Program-made: the position numbers and the translations under genes
In this document: piece by piece, positions 4,864-5,315 of the stretch
How the letters are laid out: every line of letters starts with the position of its first letter
Numbering within the stretch: position 1 is the stretch's first letter
Notes under the pieces: generated by a model
Told to the model about the DNA's origin: nothing
Database searches by the model: none
What the model saw: only the letters and a program-made list of their open reading frames with translations
NCBI GenBank assembly: GCA_050012355.1
Contig: JBEKHI010000504.1
Location: 1 to 5,315 of the forward strand
Direction: 5' to 3'
Length of the DNA stretch: 5,315 nucleotides
From: JBEKHI01 sp050012355
GTDB taxonomy: Bacteria > Actinomycetota > Actinomycetes > Streptosporangiales > Streptosporangiaceae

Positions 4864-5315
4864 TCAGGCGGCTACGGCCACGTCCGCGTCGCGATTGACG
4901 AGCGCGGCGTAGTGACCGGCGAGGGCTAGTAGCTCGTCGTGGGTACCGCGCTCGACGATCTCGCCGTGGTCAAGGACGATGATCTCGTCGGCATCCCTGA
5001 CCGTCGACAGCCGGTGCGCGATCGTGATCGTGGTACGGCCCGCGGACAGTGCGTCGATGGCGTCCTGCACGGCCTGCTCGGTCTGCGTGTCCAGCGCGCT
5101 GGTCGCCTCGTCGAGGACGAGGACCGGCGGGTCGCGAAGGACGGCGCGGGCGATCGCTAGGCGCTGCTTCTCACCACCGGAGAATCGGTAGCCGCGCTCC
5201 CCCACCACGGTGTCATAGCCATCGGGCAGCGACGCGAGGTGGTCGTGAATCTGCGCGATCTTGGCGGCCGCGACCAGGTCCTCATCGGTCGCGTCGGGCT
5301 TGGCGAAGCGCAGGT
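4864..5315 (-). CDS. ABC exporter ATP-binding domain (MdlB/multidrug type), C-terminal part, cut by window edge
   Basis: The visible 150 codons are the end of a fused exporter half-unit that would use ATP hydrolysis to move a substrate across the membrane; substrate unknown. Seen from the edge inward: the helical-domain segment LRFAKPDATDEDLVAAAKIA, then LPDGYDTVVGERGYRFSGG, the signature FSGGEKQRLAIARA, Walker B with catalytic Glu and D-loop VLVLDEATSALD, and the switch His in TITIAHRLSTV. The ending GEIVERGTHDELLALAGHYA is typical of the ABCB/MdlB exporter group. The Walker A motif and the transmembrane domain would lie beyond 5315. The signature begins with Phe rather than the usual Leu. 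A GTG at 5208 is in frame but lies inside the domain and is not the start. The stop TGA is at 4866-4864, facing the small membrane-protein gene. Confidence 0.95.
   Translation of the reverse strand, partial: LRFAKPDATDEDLVAAAKIAQIHDHLASLPDGYDTVVGERGYRFSGGEKQRLAIARAVLRDPPVLVLDEATSALDTQTEQAVQDAIDALSAGRTTITIAHRLSTVRDADEIIVLDHGEIVERGTHDELLALAGHYAALVNRDADVAVAA

Noticed and set aside
1..5315. CRISPR array, insertion sequence, phage or toxin-antitoxin module
   Set aside because: No regularly spaced repeats, transposase, terminal repeats, integrase or toxin-like gene is visible; the coding content is accounted for by core genes and one regulatory pair.

Overview
The window is high-GC DNA with strong G/C preference at third codon positions and frequent GTG starts. 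Together with the gene content, this points to an actinobacterium (Actinomycetota, possibly a Streptosporangiales- or Streptomyces-like lineage; the genus cannot be fixed from this stretch). Almost everything is coded on the minus strand, so the biological order runs right to left.

Right edge (4785-5315): the C-terminal part of an ABC exporter ATP-binding domain enters from outside and stops at 4864. It converges on a 71-residue two-helix membrane protein (4557-4772, the only plus-strand gene). Between them lies a long imperfect palindrome (4785-4837) that looks like a shared bidirectional terminator.

Centre (2182-4336): a compact housekeeping cluster reads leftward: elongator tRNA-Met(CAT), rpmG (zinc-type ribosomal protein L33), a HadA-like and a HadB-like (R)-hydroxyacyl dehydratase pair, and murB. 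The coding genes are 10 nt, 1 nt and -4 nt apart, so they are almost certainly co-transcribed and partly translationally coupled. The cluster joins translation, fatty-acid elongation and peptidoglycan precursor synthesis. From memory, tRNA-Met/rpmG/hadAB is a recurring actinobacterial order and normally leads on to tRNA-Trp, secE and nusG. A perfect 11-bp inverted repeat (2129-2151) just beyond murB probably ends this transcript.

Left part (207-2087): instead of tRNA-Trp/secE there is a two-gene regulatory unit. It comprises an ECF sigma factor of the SigE family and, overlapping it by GTGA, a membrane-anchored protein with a short basic cytoplasmic tail, one transmembrane helix and a beta-propeller-like extracytoplasmic domain, placed where an anti-sigma factor or sensor would be. 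A candidate ECF-type promoter (GCAACC, 17 nt, TCTC) lies upstream of the sigma gene. The first ~95 bases may hold the start of a further minus-strand gene for a secreted or membrane protein, cut by the window edge.

The window is mostly ordinary core genome. The parts deserving a second look are the sigma/propeller pair and its position, its candidate promoter, the intergenic palindromes and the uncharacterised 71-residue membrane protein.
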